Shown: positions 22,990 to 36,942, counted from the stretch's first letter. The stretch: 64,000 nucleotides of DNA from Brachycybe producta (GCA_036925085.1 JAUPFP010000007.1:5195058-5259057); one strand, 5' to 3'. A program made the numbers and translations. The notes: a model not told the origin generated them from the sequence alone.

Positions 22990-24310
22990 AACATTAAAAT
23001 AATTGAATATAGTTCAAATTAAATTATACCGGTATATACATGTATATGAAACAACGATGTTTAAGTCATTTTGTTAACTTTGGGGCGGCATGGGCCCTCT
23101 CGCACAAACACATACAAATGATTGACACTTGAGTATGTGTCAGCAAATACATGGATCAGTTGTTTCATATGTTACACTTTGTTTCATATGTTACAAGAAT
23201 TAATCAATGAAGTAGATTAAATCATCTTTGTTAAGCTCTTTTTCTCTCTCTCTCTTTTTCTGTCTCTTGTGTTGTACTTTTAAGTCGTGTGTGTTTTTAA
23301 CTGCGTGTGAACCTCTCTCTGTCTCTGTATGTAACACACCAATAGACACATAACACACACACACACAGTTCAACATTAAGTGACAACTTCCCCCTCCCAC
23401 TTTTCATTCCAGTGCACAATGCCAATTATATGTGTATGACGTAACATAGAGCACAAGGTTAATTGAGTTTAGATAAAGAATAGAACTAACAGGAAATCCG
23501 TTCTTATACATTCAGTCAGTCAGTGAGTGAGTGAGAGGAAAAGAGGAAGAGTGAAAAAATATAAGACAAGTGAATAATAATAATAATATAATAACGAATA
23601 TATATGTTGTAGTAGAGTATTAACGTTTATTCAGTACAAGTTGCAGCTATTTATCCATAGTTTGTTTATATATTTTTATTTTACCAGAGAGTGTAACCGA
23701 CAAAAGCATTAAGAAAGTCTAAAATTGAGAAACTTTATCCTTAATATTATGAAAAATTATATATAAATGTGTTAACCAGTACACAGAAGTTTTAAAAAGT
23801 ACATTAATTATTCTCAAAAATTAAAAAAGTTCAAGTTCTTCATGTGACTTGAAAATACCTTGGGGAAATGTTTAATAGTTCTCTAAATTTATAAATCTTC
23901 AATCAAAGATTCCAATAGATAAATTACATTATTCGAAAAACTCGAATTTGTTGATAGTCTATTATGAGGCTTATTAAACGGCACTACATATTCCGATAGA
24001 AGTGTCGATTAGTATGTCGTCCTCCTCCTCCTCCTTCTAAGCTGGCCTCATATCCCTTTATTTTTAATTATAATGTGATGTGAGATCTCATACGCATTAA
24101 ATGTGGAGGAGCCTGCTTAGATGGGGACGTAATATTGACATTTCTACAGGGATAAATAGTGAGTGGCCGTGTAATTATTTAAAAAAAAACACTACAAGTC
24201 TTTCAAGAGTATTATCAGAGATCCATAGCAGTGGATCTTGATGTAAATATTATCACTTGTGATTACGGTTTTACTTTGCTAGATGTTGCTTAACTGACCA
24301 CAGTCTGATA
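22990..24310. other. Non-coding AT-rich sequence
   Basis: Contains CT and CA runs (23240-23370), which produce a false minus-strand frame. No gene is supported. Confidence 0.55.
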
Positions 24311-24648
24311 GTATGAGTAAGGCACGGATTTTTATGCAATATGAAGCAAATGTTTCTCAATTTGTGGCCCAATTAAGAGCCAATCGTGAAGTAACAATCC
24401 CGTTTAGATCAACCAACAAGTATGGTTTTTTTATTTTCTCAATCAAAAACGCTGGTTAGAGGCTAGAACTTTATAGTTGAGAATTGATAGTAACAAGAGA
24501 TCTAGCCTCTAACCAGCCTTTTTTCATTAGAAAAAGCATACTTGCTCTTAATGATGATAATGATTACTTCACAATTGGCACTTGGGCTGCAAAATGAGAA
24601 ACATTTGCTTGGTATTTTGCATAAAAATCCGAGCCCTAATCATGAGTT
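24311..24648. mobile_element. Foldback MITE of about 340 bp
   Basis: The left arm TAAGGCACGGATTTTTATGC...AAGCAAATGTTTCTCA pairs with the right arm TGAGAAACATTTGCTT...GCATAAAAATCCGAGCCCTA. Inner arms around GGCTAGA / TCTAGCC also pair (GCTGGTTAGAGGCTAGA...TCTAGCCTCTAACCAGC). Confidence 0.8.
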
Positions 24649-25349
24649 AGTAGATACAGTATGTGGATAGTGTCCGTGAAGCCTTGCTAGCTTCACCTAC
24701 CCTTCTGAAGAAAGCAAGCATTTAATCCACATACTTGTTTTCTTGAGAAGATTAAATTGCATATGGCGATCTTCACGTGTGAAGATGAAAATGTAAAGAA
24801 AATGTGTATGTCATGTTTTCTTTGCACCATGGTCTTCTCTCATAAGAGACTTTCAAGAATCTCATAGTTTGAGAAGAAAATGGCAAAATGAAGCACATCC
24901 GGAAAATTTTTTTTTCTTTTAAGGATTTGTTTAGGAAGCTGCGCAATCACAGTTGTAGATACTTTTAAGAAATAAAGAAATATTCTTTAGTTTCTGATTA
25001 CGCCCTAACAACGACTTCATTTATTATGTACATGTATTACATGGGAACAAAATACATTGTTGTCAGGATATATACTACACTGTATAGTTAAAATGAGATT
25101 TTTTTGAGGGTGGTTGGGTTAGAAGAAATTTAGAAAAAAGAGAAACCCTCATTATGAAGTCATGGATGCGTAAGAAAATTTTCGTCTCTTTAAAAATATT
25201 ATCTGAACTGAAAACAATGCATGTGAAAAGAAGAATTTAATGTTAACTCTTGGAAGTTAATTTTTCTGTGATTTTTTGTTTTTATAAAAAAAGGTTAAAG
25301 ATATTTTTACATCTAAAATTACTAAAGAAAAAAATATTTATAATAGAGG

Positions 25350-25422
25350 TGGGACGAATCCTAAATTTTCTCGAATTCGAATCCCAAAAGGTTCTCGAAT
25401 ATCTCGAATCTCCCGAATCCTT
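25350..25422. repeat. CGAAT-rich segment related to that at 4.8 kb
   Basis: GGTGGGACGAATCCTAAATT, TCTCGAATTCGAATCC and TCTCGAATATCTCGAATCTC resemble the segment at 4812. No transposase remnant was recognised next to it. Confidence 0.4.
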
Positions 25423-25723
25423 CATATAATAATTCTATATTATTCATTAAGAAAAGATACAAATAAATAAAATAATATTAAATATTAAATTATTAATAAT
25501 TAAAAATTCATACCTTTAGTCAGTCACACAATAATCTCTGTTAGGTCCAGGTCTTCAATTGCCCTTTATGTCTAAAATCACAAAATTAATACTAGGTTTA
25601 TGCCTCCATTCCCACCTTGGCGGGAACTACTCAGATCTCCACATTATTATCTCTTCAACTTCCCTCATATTGCAACAATATCAACCTTTTATAGGTCTCA
25701 CTTAATTACTAAAGGGCTTAATG

Positions 25724-25829
25724 CAGGGGCGTAGCTGCCGGGGAGGAGGGGGGGGGGTGCAAGGGAGGCGCAAAGTTTTTAAGCATGAGGGAACGGCGGT
25801 GCGCAACCAAATCTAGCTATACGCCACTG
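25724..25829. mobile_element. Very short hAT-type MITE
   Basis: The ends CAGGGGCGTAGCTGCCG and (complement) CAGTGGCGTATAGCTAG are typical hAT-like termini. The flanks gcttaatg (25716-25723) and gctaaatg (25830-25837) agree at seven of eight bases, an 8-bp target duplication. It is only 106 bp and includes a G run. Confidence 0.82.
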
Positions 25830-26639
25830 GCTAAATGACAAAAGTAATAACGAAGGATATTTTGATAAAAAAAAAAAACTAATCAAGAGTCATTTCTTTC
25901 GAAAACAGAAAGAACTGTTACTATTGATGATAATTACAGGCTCTTTTCAAACGCAAATAACCCTTCGAACCATTTATGTGATTCACAAATTGACAATCAG
26001 TGTCAATTACAAAACGAAGCTAAAAGAACGCAAAGAAATATTTGATAACCTCAGGTCACTAACTGCCACAAAATGAATTACCTTTCTGGCTGTTTTTCAT
26101 AAATCTGTCTTTATTAATTGCCTAGTGCAAATATTTGACAGAAAATAACATTTTATAGAAGGTTTATATCCTACATTTAAAATAATCTCTAAGATAATAT
26201 GCTATCTTCTAGAAAATGTTATTTTTTAGGCTGCCTACACATGTAGTGCCACACTTTGTAAGTGCCACAAAGTGGTTGATGAGGCTTGTTTCACACAGAT
26301 ACCTCGGTGGCAGCACTCAGTGGCCACCACTAAGTGGTTCATATGAAGACCACTGTTGAAAACTATGCTGCAAAAAAACAAGAAAGAATGTTAAATTGCT
26401 ATGAACATTCTGAGCATTTATTGGTTTAATATATTGATTAATGTATTGATTGACTTATGGAACACTTTAAAGATATCATCATACAACTAACTCTTTTCGA
26501 ATTATACATTTACTGTTTTTAGTTAAAACAGATGGCCAAATGCTTGTTGCATTTAATTTTCACATCGAATCGACCTATTATTGATGGTCAATATTTGGCA
26601 TCAAAACTGAAGAATTTCATCTAATGTACAAAGTGTCCT

Positions 26640-27420
26640 ACAATGTCGTCGGTTAAGAAGTGATACCATGTAACTGACATTTTTGGTGCTTTTGAGGTTT
26701 TTGGCATAAAAAATCATAAAAAGAAGTGCATTGTTTCAAAAATGTCGCGAAATAAACAAAAATTTATTTTAAAGAGACCAATTACCTCCAGAAATTTGTT
26801 GTCAAAATATTGTCAAGAATTATTCGATGATTGCCAAAACGATTTTTAAAATTTAAAATAAGTGATTAATATAATTTTAAAAATTAAATATCAGTCGACT
26901 TCATGTAAATGAACTTTATCAGATAGATGTGCCACCAAACAACAGACACTGGCAACAAAAAACCCCAAAGTCTACTCCTCTACTTGAATTCTAATGTGTG
27001 TTGTAACCTTACAGTACTTTCATTTCAAAGTGCTATGGATTTAATATATGAATTATTTCACATGGAAGGTTGTATTGAGTTGAATATGAATAGAGAATAC
27101 CTATATTTCATTAAGGGTTGTTAGGTGGGACAACCTTTTCCACAAAAATGGGAGGAGAGACTTTCGTTTTTGGAAATTTAAAATGGCGTCATTTGGTGAC
27201 TCAGGAAAAGTCACTTCATTTTCAAGTTTTTTTTTATGGTTTTAATGACTTATTTTAAATTTTAAAAATTGTTTTGGCAATCTTTGGGTAAGTCTTGACA
27301 ATATTTTGAAAAGATATTTCAGGAGGTTAAAAGATATTGACTGGTAAAGGGATTATGACGTTTTTTGTTCCTCTTGTAAAAATTATATTTTGGTATCACT
27401 TCTTAAACGAGGATGTATTA
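26640..27420. mobile_element. Large foldback element of about 780 bp
   Basis: GGTTAAGAAGTGATACCA at the left pairs with TGGTATCACTTCTTAAAC at the right. Further in, CAAAATATTGTCAAGA and GATTGCCAAAAC.ATTTTTAAAATTTAAAATAAG pair with their complements at 27230-27310. The arms are at least 200 bp. The open frame at 26927-27124 lies in the loop and shows no recognisable protein. Confidence 0.8.
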
Positions 27421-30400
27421 TTCGTTATCCCTTGTGGAAATTGTTATATATTGCTTTTGTATCATGTTATTTGCCAACACATGCCTTAATTCGTCTTAAT
27501 TGCCATATTGTGTTGTTTTTTTAACTTTTAACAATTTTCTTTTAAACATCCGACATCAGTTTTTTTTAGAAAATGTTGCATACATTTTTCATAGGTTAAC
27601 AACACATTGAGACCTTTGATGTAAGTACTGTCAATTTGAAAGTGTTGATGAATCCTAGCGAATGTCAACCTGTAACTCGCGTGCCACACAACAAGAACCT
27701 ATCTATGGTAAGTCATTAGTGGTAATTGTCTACAAAGTTGGTTACCATTTTCATCTTACTTAATACAGTGAGAATCTTCTTTTATTAGTAAAAGTTCGTC
27801 GTTGTTGTTCAGACAATTACATAGAAAAGGAGGGAGGGGGGGGGGGAGAGAGAGAAGAACCTTTTGGGATGTTTGTATTGATTTAGTTAAGAGAGTTTTG
27901 TGTGTCCTTATTTGGAAAAGGCGTTCACAACTGTTTTCAGTGTCTTTTTTCTTTTTTTCGTAATCGTTAAAAGCTTGACCCAAACAACAAGGGTAAGAGT
28001 TCTCTTTTATACGGTTAAAAGAAGATTAGAAGAGACTCAAGTTAGTGGTGGATGGAGTTTGGTAACCAAACTGCGTTTTCTTGAGAAGTGGATTTTTTTT
28101 TTTGATTTGAAGAGGTCTCTTCTTATTATTCTTTTATGAAAAAGGACTCTTCTTGAAACATTTGTAGTGTGTCCTTTCTAGTGTCCACTCAATCCCATTT
28201 TCGTGGAACAAGAGAGTTTACTTAATATGAGATAATGAAAATTAACTATCAAACGGGGAATGAATGGTTTGTAAGATATAAATTATGTTCAAAGATAAGC
28301 ACACTTGATTTCTGTATATAGGTTTAATATACATTTAATGGATATTTATTGTAATTTAATGTTGCAAAAATAGAAATATTCATTTATTTTTCCAATAAAT
28401 TTAATTCTGCAGCAAGAAAAGAAAAAACACTTATAAAAAGGGGTTTCTTTTCAATACATTTTAAAAAGAATTTCAATGATTTATTTGAAACTCTGTTTGA
28501 ACGATTGTACTTTTTATTTTTCTGTCACATGGGACTTCCTCTTTTTTGCTGCTTGTAAAGTAATTTTTCAAATTTTATTATCTTTGAAAAAATGACGAAA
28601 ATTGTACGATTTTTTTTTAAATCACCTAAAGTGGGGGGAAAAAATGAAAATACAGTGCAATTTCATTTACTTTTCTAGTTTAAAATATAATTTGTAGTTC
28701 TTTTAAAAGGTTATTTTTCAAAATTAATTTTACACCAGAATGCAAAAACAGAAAATCTTGATAACTTATTGGCAGTTAATTATAAATTTGTACAATAACA
28801 TTATAATAATTATTTGCAGTTTCACAAATTTGAGAAAAAGTAAGGTTATTTTATATATTATAAATAATCAACTGTAACTGTAACAACAAACAGTCACAGC
28901 AACTAGGTAAGGAAACAACAAATGTAACAGTACTACAGACAGTTCTGTTGTGTCCATCATATCAGTTGAAATGGACACAGAAAAAAAGAAGCATTTGGAA
29001 GTTATTACTATTTTCATTCCTATTTTAGTATCAGTTTTGCCTTTTTTTAATGGCACCTTACCCCCCTTTTTTTCCCCCTGTCCATCTCGATCAATTTTCA
29101 AACTTTGAATATCTTTTTTTTTTCATCCTGTGCACTATTTCACACCATAGTGTGTCATGTCAGTCAGTCACATTCTTTGATGGAATGACATAAAAAGTTA
29201 CCATTACTAACATCATGATGATGATGATGATTCTGATGATGATGATATTGGTGCCATAGTATGAGGAAGGGGATTGTGGGGGGACGGTTGAGTTCAGTAC
29301 AATTGTGTCTCCTTCTTTGTTGAAGTAATCAGATGAATCTGAACACTTTTTTTTTCTATTCGTTTCCCTGTCTTCTTTTTTTTTTTCTCTTTCTCTCTGC
29401 TGTGCGCAATCTGAAGAGTTTTCTTTTCTGCCTTTGACACGATGCGTAAATTTTTTCGTTTTTTTTTCCGCATATCTGCCTCTCAACGCATTGATGTGTA
29501 CTGAACAACACATAATGACTTTCATGTACATTTTTCTCTCTCCTTTCTCTTCCTTATTTATTATGTTACACTATGCTTGAAAGCATGCATTCGAGGATAT
29601 TAGTTTTTTTTTCTTCTCCTTATTCTTCTTGATATTATGACGAAAAAGCACGACTCAAGACTTGTAAAAAAATGGAGAAACCTCTTTTAAGAAAACCAGC
29701 TGAATGACTGCCATTTTGAATGACAATGTTTTCTGTTACAAATGGACCTTTTAAACCGGAATTCAGCAAAAACAACAACAACAACAAAAAAGATACCTTA
29801 GCCTTAAAGGTACTTCAATTAGATAACATACAAAGAGGCGTTAATTCAAGAAGAAAACTTAGGACTTGAACTCTCTACAACTTAAATGTAGATAGTTGAA
29901 CTACTTTTACAACTATTTTCTTATAGTTATAATTATTCTTACTATTTTGAAATCTTAGATTTTTGTAGTTTAATTGCAAATGAATGAAGTTACAAATGAA
30001 CTAACAGCAGTTAATATTTTTTTTTAATTACTTTTAAAATACTTCAAAATTGTAGTTCACTCATGGTCCCATTTGCTGATATTTTGAAAAATAAGAAATT
30101 CTAAAGATAATAAAAAGTTTTAAAATACTTTTAAAAGTTTATTTTTGAAGTTAAGTACTATCATCCTGAAAATATCTTCAGTATATTTATTTACTAAATT
30201 CTAGTTTCTAAAAAAAAACTTTGAATTCTTATTCGGAAACTGATGAAAAAACTTAATTTTATATTTTATTCGACTTTTTTTATTTTCTCCATTGTTGGCT
30301 ATTGAAAATGATATAATCAAAATGAGTTGAAATGGCAGGTCATATATTCATGTTGTGGCTAATTAAAAAATGTTATAAATTTACTCTTTAATTCTTTATA

Positions 30401-30661
30401 GTCAAGAACTGAAACAATTATATTATCTGTAAATGAACATGTGTGTGTTATGTAAAGAAAAAGTGTCTGAGAACTGTGCTAACTTTTACCTACTTTTCTC
30501 AAGAAAACAATCATCTCTAATCCACTTGTACAATGACTTCCTCAATGTGAGGCTTTTTATGACTTCATATTTAAGAAGAAGAAGAAGAAAAAATGGTAAA
30601 AATGAAGAACATTCGGATTTTTTTTTGGATTTGTGTAAATGTAAGGTATTATAGTGGTAAA
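27421..30661. other. Non-coding AT-rich sequence
   Basis: T runs, a G run at 27836, ATG/ATC trinucleotides at 29210-29250 and short direct repeats. No gene is supported. Confidence 0.55.
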
Positions 30662-31132
30662 TGTAACACCCAGTAACTTATGATCCCTCCAAAACCATAG
30701 CCTGGGGGATAAACAACTTACACCTGTCCCTCCCTCTTTCTACATTTAAAACCCAAGTGGCAGATTAATACCTTTTAGGACCATGGTCACTTGGACCTGG
30801 TTACACCTCGTAGGTGTACATAGGTCCAAGGTATAAAAAAACCATGCTCCTTTTTGTTCTTGGTCCACTCTTGCTCAACTTTTGTACTACGTCGATTCTC
30901 ACATCCGTATCACATAATGGGCCCGTGGACGCACCTTTATTAATGAACATTCATTCTTGTAACGTTTAGGTTTCTGTGCAAGAATGAATAAAGTGTTTAC
31001 AATATGAAACTACGTTGTCTTCTGTTATGAAACTAATCCTTCTCTAGACAAGCCGGAGACACCGTAGGACAAGAAAGCATATGGATCCCTACGGAGCAGC
31101 AGATCTTCCAACCTAGAGGAAGATGAACAACA
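30662..31132 (+). mobile_element. Long terminal repeat of a retrotransposon
   Basis: A 471-bp segment starting TGTAACACCC and ending GAACAACA (5'-TG...CA-3'). It has a TATA box (tataaaa at 30832), a poly(A) signal AATAAA at 30987-30992 and higher complexity than its surroundings. It is followed directly by ATGGCGACCAGAAGCGG, which resembles the primer-binding region next to Ty3/Gypsy-type LTRs. No second LTR and no gag-pol are in the window. Confidence 0.7.
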
Positions 31133-31425
31133 ATGGCGACCAGAAGCGGATGGTAACCATCCTTCTGATAGATTAAACCCTATACACAGAATGATGACTA
31201 CAATCCATCACCATCTGACTACTTCTGTAGCTCGAATCTTCTCCGTGTGGTCACCACACGATGCAGGGAAGAAACGAGTTACAGAAATGAGTTGCTCAAA
31301 TGGTCAACAGGTCGTCCAATGCTCACATAAACTACACTCACCAATTAGTTTAAATAGTGTGCCTTTTGGCCTCGAAGATGATCTTTATTCTGCACAGAAC
31401 AGAAGATGAACAGAAGATTTTAAGT
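31133..31425 (+). mobile_element. Probable leader fragment of the retrotransposon
   Basis: It starts with the primer-binding-like ATGGCGACCAGAAGCGG and is richer in GC than its flanks. A 72-codon open frame (31191-31409; VARIFSVWSPHDAGKK) may be an untranslated leader or the start of a degraded gag. After about 31425 the sequence returns to the AT-rich background. Confidence 0.45.
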
Positions 31426-31876
31426 TTCCGATTGCACCTTATTGTCTTGTTGTAGAGGCAGATTTTTCTTGTTTCATTTTCTTGATTCTCTTCTTTTTCT
31501 ATAATGTAGAAAAATCCAAACAAAAAGCAGGTGTAACATCAGCATCTTTAAAGTTAATTGCAAAAAGACTGTTTAAAAACAGATGATGCATTTTTTTCTT
31601 CTTTCTTTCTCATCCTTTTTTTCTGTCTTTCTCCAATATATTATAATTCCAATTTTCTGTATTTCCATCACGTACCCGTAAAAAATAAGAAAAGAAGAAG
31701 GAAAAAAAAGTGTTTATTTGCGAAGATTGTTGAATTTAAGCAAACATTTTTTCTTCTTCTGAAGTTTACTTTTCTAATAAATGTTTTTTTTTTCTTTCTT
31801 TCATCATACATAGTTGGCTCTCTTATTAGATTTTTGTATAGAAATCTTCAGTTAAAATTAACGTCTTTGACATTCT

Positions 31877-31879
<3 letters not shown>

Positions 31880-31925
<46 letters not shown>
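31880..31925. repeat. TA microsatellite
   Basis: About 23 TA units in AT-rich sequence. Confidence 0.95.
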
Positions 31926-31929
<4 letters not shown>

Positions 31930-32949
31930 AAAATGCATAAGAAATATTTATATAAAAAAGGATCTTATATTTTTCCAATCTCATAGATAAGTGAATTTTT
32001 CGTTTTTTTAAACCCAAAAAAAAATAGGAGGGGGGGGGGCCTTCTTAATATTCAGACTCTGACACAGAGACACAAACACACAAAAATAGAAGATTTCTTG
32101 TAAATCAGAATGATGACGTCAACATGCAGAAGGAAATTTGCAAAACATCTTAAGAAAAGAAGAAAAAAAAATCTTTTTTGCATCTCAATAACATGTTTGA
32201 AAGAAGAAGAAGAAGAAGAGAAACCAAATCTTAAAAAAAGGAAACAAATAACAATTTTCAATTGAAAACCTTACGAATAGGTCAACCGTTCTTCTCTTAC
32301 TATTCCATTCAATGAAGATTTTTCATTTAAACCTAACTCACACCTCTATTTTTTCCCTCATTTTTCTTCTGTCCTGTTAGTTTTTTTTCTTCTTCTTTTC
32401 CCTACTTTTGACATAACGAATTTTTTTTTTTCTTGTCTTCGTTTCTTGAATTGTTGATGAGATTATTTTTCTTCATGTATATAAAACGACACATATAGGG
32501 ATTTTGTGTTCTGGTTTTCTCAATTCTCATATACTTTCAATGTTTGTATAAATCGGTGTTAGTGGTCTTCTTTTCTTCCTTTTACTTTGGGCTTTTTTTG
32601 TCTCTCTCTCTCTCATTTCATTCTACACAAGAAATGAATTTATCTCTGTCATGATTTTCTATAGGAACTTAACTTATTTCAGTTGGCAATTCATCTATTA
32701 AAAGCTTTCTTTTGTCTCATAATGTACATATACGACATTTTTTTTATTTTGCCATCTGGTGGTTTACCATCTGGTTGTAATCTGAAGTTGGATGTTGTAG
32801 CCATTTTGCTTCTTCTATAAAATTGGGATATTTCACGAAATCTTTTTTTTTAATATGCTGATTTATCGTTTTTTATTTTATTTTAAAATCTTAAAAGCAT
32901 AGAAATTTATTCTTTTAAAATATTCTTAAGACCCCTTAACAATCCTAAA

Positions 32950-33415
32950 TTTTAAATTGTGCGTTGTACACAACATGGAATGAAGACAATCTTGTCTTGT
33001 GGACTTGTTGGGAATGTATTGCACGCAATGTTTCTGTTGTCGCGCTTCCGGTTTATGTGCAATAAATTTTTGAAGTTGCATTTTGAAACACCTCAGTCAT
33101 ACCCACTCTGAAGTTTTCTAACTTTTGAATCGTGATTTGCACACAAGAAATGAAGACATGTGTGTCTTGCATACTTCACTTGGTATGTATTGTGCCATTC
33201 CTGCTCTTCTGGTTCATGTGTAATGAATTTTTGAAGTTGCATTGACATGAGCATCTATAGAAAGACCTTAACCACGCCCACTCTTGAATTTGCCCAACGT
33301 TTGAATCGTGCACCTGCACGCAGGAAATGAAGACGTTCTTGTCTTGTAGACTTCAGTGGGAATGTATTGCATTCAACGTTTTCATTCTGTTTCACTCGCA
33401 ATGAAATATGATTTT
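32950..33415 (+). repeat. Three diverged tandem units of about 173 bp
   Basis: The word TGAAGACxxxxxTGTCTTG starts at 32981, 33151 and 33328 (spacings 170 and 177). It is followed each time by ACTTxx.TGGxATGTATTG, and in units 1 and 2 by GTGxAATxAATTTTTGAAGTTGCATT. TTTGAATCGTG precedes the second and third copies. It is old tandem duplication without coding signal. Confidence 0.85.
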
Positions 33416-34320
33416 TTTATATTTCAAAGACGGTGTAATAAGGAAAGTTTCGGTTGTTTTGTTTATTTTATCATAAAATGTGTATTTGAATAGATGTAGC
33501 CTTATAAAATTACTTGTAGTTTCTAACAAATTTGAATTTTATCTAAAAAAATTTCTTCTGAAATAAAACAAAAACCTTTTTAAGAATAACCTTATGAAAA
33601 GTATGTTTTTATTATTGTTATCATCATACATGCATGTTGTAGTTTATTTACTTTTCTAGTTTCTAGCGTACTAAATTTATTTCTTCATTTGTTCTATTCA
33701 TAGTGAGCAACCAAGCAAGTGCCTTTTTTTTCTTCTTCTTCTGAATAACGTTGCTTCTTTTTATCTACTTTAATTGTATTTAATTATGTAATTGCATTAA
33801 GATGAAACAAATTTCATTTTGTTCTACGCCTTCAATGGTATTATAATATGTAAGTTGTGTTTATTTTCTGCATCACTTAAAAAGTTGTCAGTTTAAATGA
33901 TGTGGCTAAAATTAAAAAAAAAAACACATCTAATCTATTATTTAAAACAAATAGTTGGAATTAGAATAATGAGTCTAGAGAACGATATAAGGCAATTGAT
34001 AATGTAATCAGTGCTAATCACATTAAAAATGGTAGAGAAAAGAAAAAAAAAAGTATAAATTGAGACATTGGTTTGACGTAGTTTCGGCTGGTTTATACGT
34101 CAGTTGGACGACATTTTAGGGAAAACGTCCATTGTGGTTTGCACTTTCTTTATGCATAACAGTCAGACATCCTTTGCAGCTAAAATGATGAGTGGAATCT
34201 CTGCATTATTATGAAGAGCAGTAACAGCAGTTATTTTGTTAGAAAATTAGGTAAAGATTCAACAAGGCATATGGAGTTCAAGATGGCGGTGTAATTATGA
34301 AAATTAAGCAAAATCAATGA

Positions 34321-34347
34321 GAAATTGCAGAAATATTCTGCAATTTC
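34321..34347. repeat. Perfect short palindrome
   Basis: GAAATTGCAGAA and TTCTGCAATTTC with a 3-base centre. Confidence 0.85.
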
Positions 34348-34596
34348 TAATTAATTTTGCTTGTTTTCAATGGGTTTCTACAGTTTGTGCTTTTTTTTCA
34401 TTAAGTTTTTTTTTTTTACTAATTTTCAGTGGTTTTCTGCCTTTTCAAATAATTTACAAATGTTTTACAGAGAAAAAGCACTGTAGATTGTTTTGCAATT
34501 TATGCGTTTTATTGTTTTCTGTGATTCAGTTACTAATGTTGAAAATACAAAATATACACAGATTTAGTGACGTTTTGACATTACAGTTGTAATCAT

Positions 34597-34895
34597 GGGC
34601 GCTCGCCTATAGGGGCAAGATGGGGCACTTGTCCCCACCCCCATGGAAAATTAATATCTACTCTTTTTTAACCTAGTTTTGGTTTTTAACCAATTTCTTC
34701 TTACCAAAAATCTAAAGATCCACAAATCGGAACTCAGAAATTTAACTTTAAAAAAAAACTGGATGAAAAATACGGTCCTTGTTCTTAATTTCCTGTTTTA
34801 CATTTTTCGAGCTCTTGCAAAAAAAACTTTTTTACTTTGATCATTGTGTATTCGCGGCCCCCGTTTTGCAAAAAAAAATTCTACTGGCGCCCATT
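34597..34895. mobile_element. Possible inverted-repeat transposon (TGGGCGC ends)
   Basis: TGGGCGCTCGCCTATAGGGG at the left and CTACTGGCGCCCA at the right could be terminal inverted repeats. No target duplication is clear, and the body has no inverted arms. Confidence 0.4.
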
Positions 34896-36942
34896 TTTGT
34901 AATAACTGTTTAATCTTTAGATTTATTCGTAATGAAACTGAATGATGAATCTTTTCATTTAAAACGTTTTTGTTTTCAAAACATTTAATATAATTTATAA
35001 TAATTTTAATTTATTAAGTAGAGTAAGCTTAGATTTTAAAATGAAGAGGTAAATTTTCAAGCGTCAGCGCATTTTTTTTTCTTCCCCACCCTTCTTATTT
35101 ATTTCTTAAAATAAAAACAACCAACCAACCTACGTGTGTTTTTTCTACAAATGATTAAAAAAAAAATGATAACTCCACTTTTTTGTGGCATTTATTATAA
35201 CTTTGCATGTAATGAGGTTTTGAGTCTGTCATCATCACTCACAAGTGAAGGGTTTTTTTTTTATAAAAATGAAGATGTTGTTTAGAGCCAAGAGGCGAAA
35301 ACCAAAATTGGTGTTTTTTTCAAGTCACAAATTTCAAGATAGAAAACATTTTTTCTTGACATCTTTTTTTTTTCTTCTTCTCGTTCTTCATGGACAGTTT
35401 AACAAAAATGGTTCTACCTTCATTTTGCAATATGTATTACAATTTTATTTTATCTAAAAGAGAAGAGAGAGAGAGAGAGAGAGAGAAAATACCTAAAGAG
35501 TTTGAGAAACTCTTTTTCATATTCTACTTCACCTTTGGGCTGTTTTCTTGTTCACACTTCATACTTAACTACATCATACTCATCATTCAACTTAATTATA
35601 TCCCTTGTTGCTAATACAAAAGCTCATAATCAAAGTAATTCTTTGAAAGTAAGAGAATTGTCTGAATATCAATTTTCTTTTCTTTTTGTCCATTGTGCAA
35701 TATTAAAATAAACAATTTCGAAGAAGAAAAGAAAAAAGAAACCCTTTCTTTAAGGCTAAAGGATTGGATTCTAACTTAAAGTTATAGTAATGCTAATATA
35801 ACAAATGCCACTTGAGTAAAAACAAATACATTAAAGGTATCTTTTATAGCACAAATGTTAAGAACTCATTTCATAGAATATACAAGTAATATCTACATGT
35901 AGATAGATAGAAGAGGGAAAAAAGTAGCCATGTCTTTAATGCTTTTATATATACAAAGCTTATTGTTTATTGCCATCATATTGTACAAGTAGTATGTATG
36001 ATGCCACATTTTTATGTTAATGTGTTTGTGCAAAAAGGAGCAAAAGCAAGCAAGTAGAGCACATTTTTCTAGCCCTTGCATTGCCTCTCTTTCTCTTTAA
36101 CTTTGCCTACAAAAGTTGCCTGCCTGCCTGACTTTAATACAGCAGCTTGCTTTTCTTTCTATTGCCATGTTGAGTATTTCCGGTGAAGTATGAAATGGAG
36201 TGGAAGAAGCTCTTTCACTGTTGTTATTAACACTAATGGATACTCCATAAAAATTTATTGGTAAAAATTTGTTTTTAGTGCAAACGCAGCAAACTGTAAA
36301 CATGGCTGTGTCTACTGTAGCTAAATAAACTATATGCTGAAGTTTTTTTTTTTTTCTTCTTCTTTTCAAAAGTGGCCATCTTTGATGATGGCGGGAGTGT
36401 ATTTATGTATCATCCATCATTTAATCATGCTTGCTCAGTGCTGAGAGAGGTGATGCTCACTTTTAATTACACGTTTTTACCCCCTATTTTTAATGTTTTA
36501 GATCGGTTTTATCATAAATGAGCTATTTATAATATGTGCAAACAAAAGAGGGGGGGGGAATGAATGTATTTTGGACATGGTTTTTCAGTGGTTTTTGTGA
36601 TAAGTTGATAAAACTGATAAATTTGGAGGAATTTTGTTGTGGTGGTGGTGGCAGTGGTGTAGTGTTTCATTCTGGTCTGTGAATTTTCGGACCATTTGAA
36701 AGATTAATGCAATTTGATATTCTCTCACTACATTTTTCTGAAAAAAAAGTTTGCTTATATCTAGTTATGTATTGTACAGAGTGTTTTAAAGATATGTTTC
36801 AATTTTGGCTTGAATGCTAAATTTAGAGGTCTTCAGCTTTTTTTCTGTTAGGAGCTGCATGCATTAGGATGCAAAATCCTAATGTAACCTGCATCTAAAG
36901 TTCTAAACCTATAGCTTTTGCTTTTAGTTACTGTTAAGCTGG

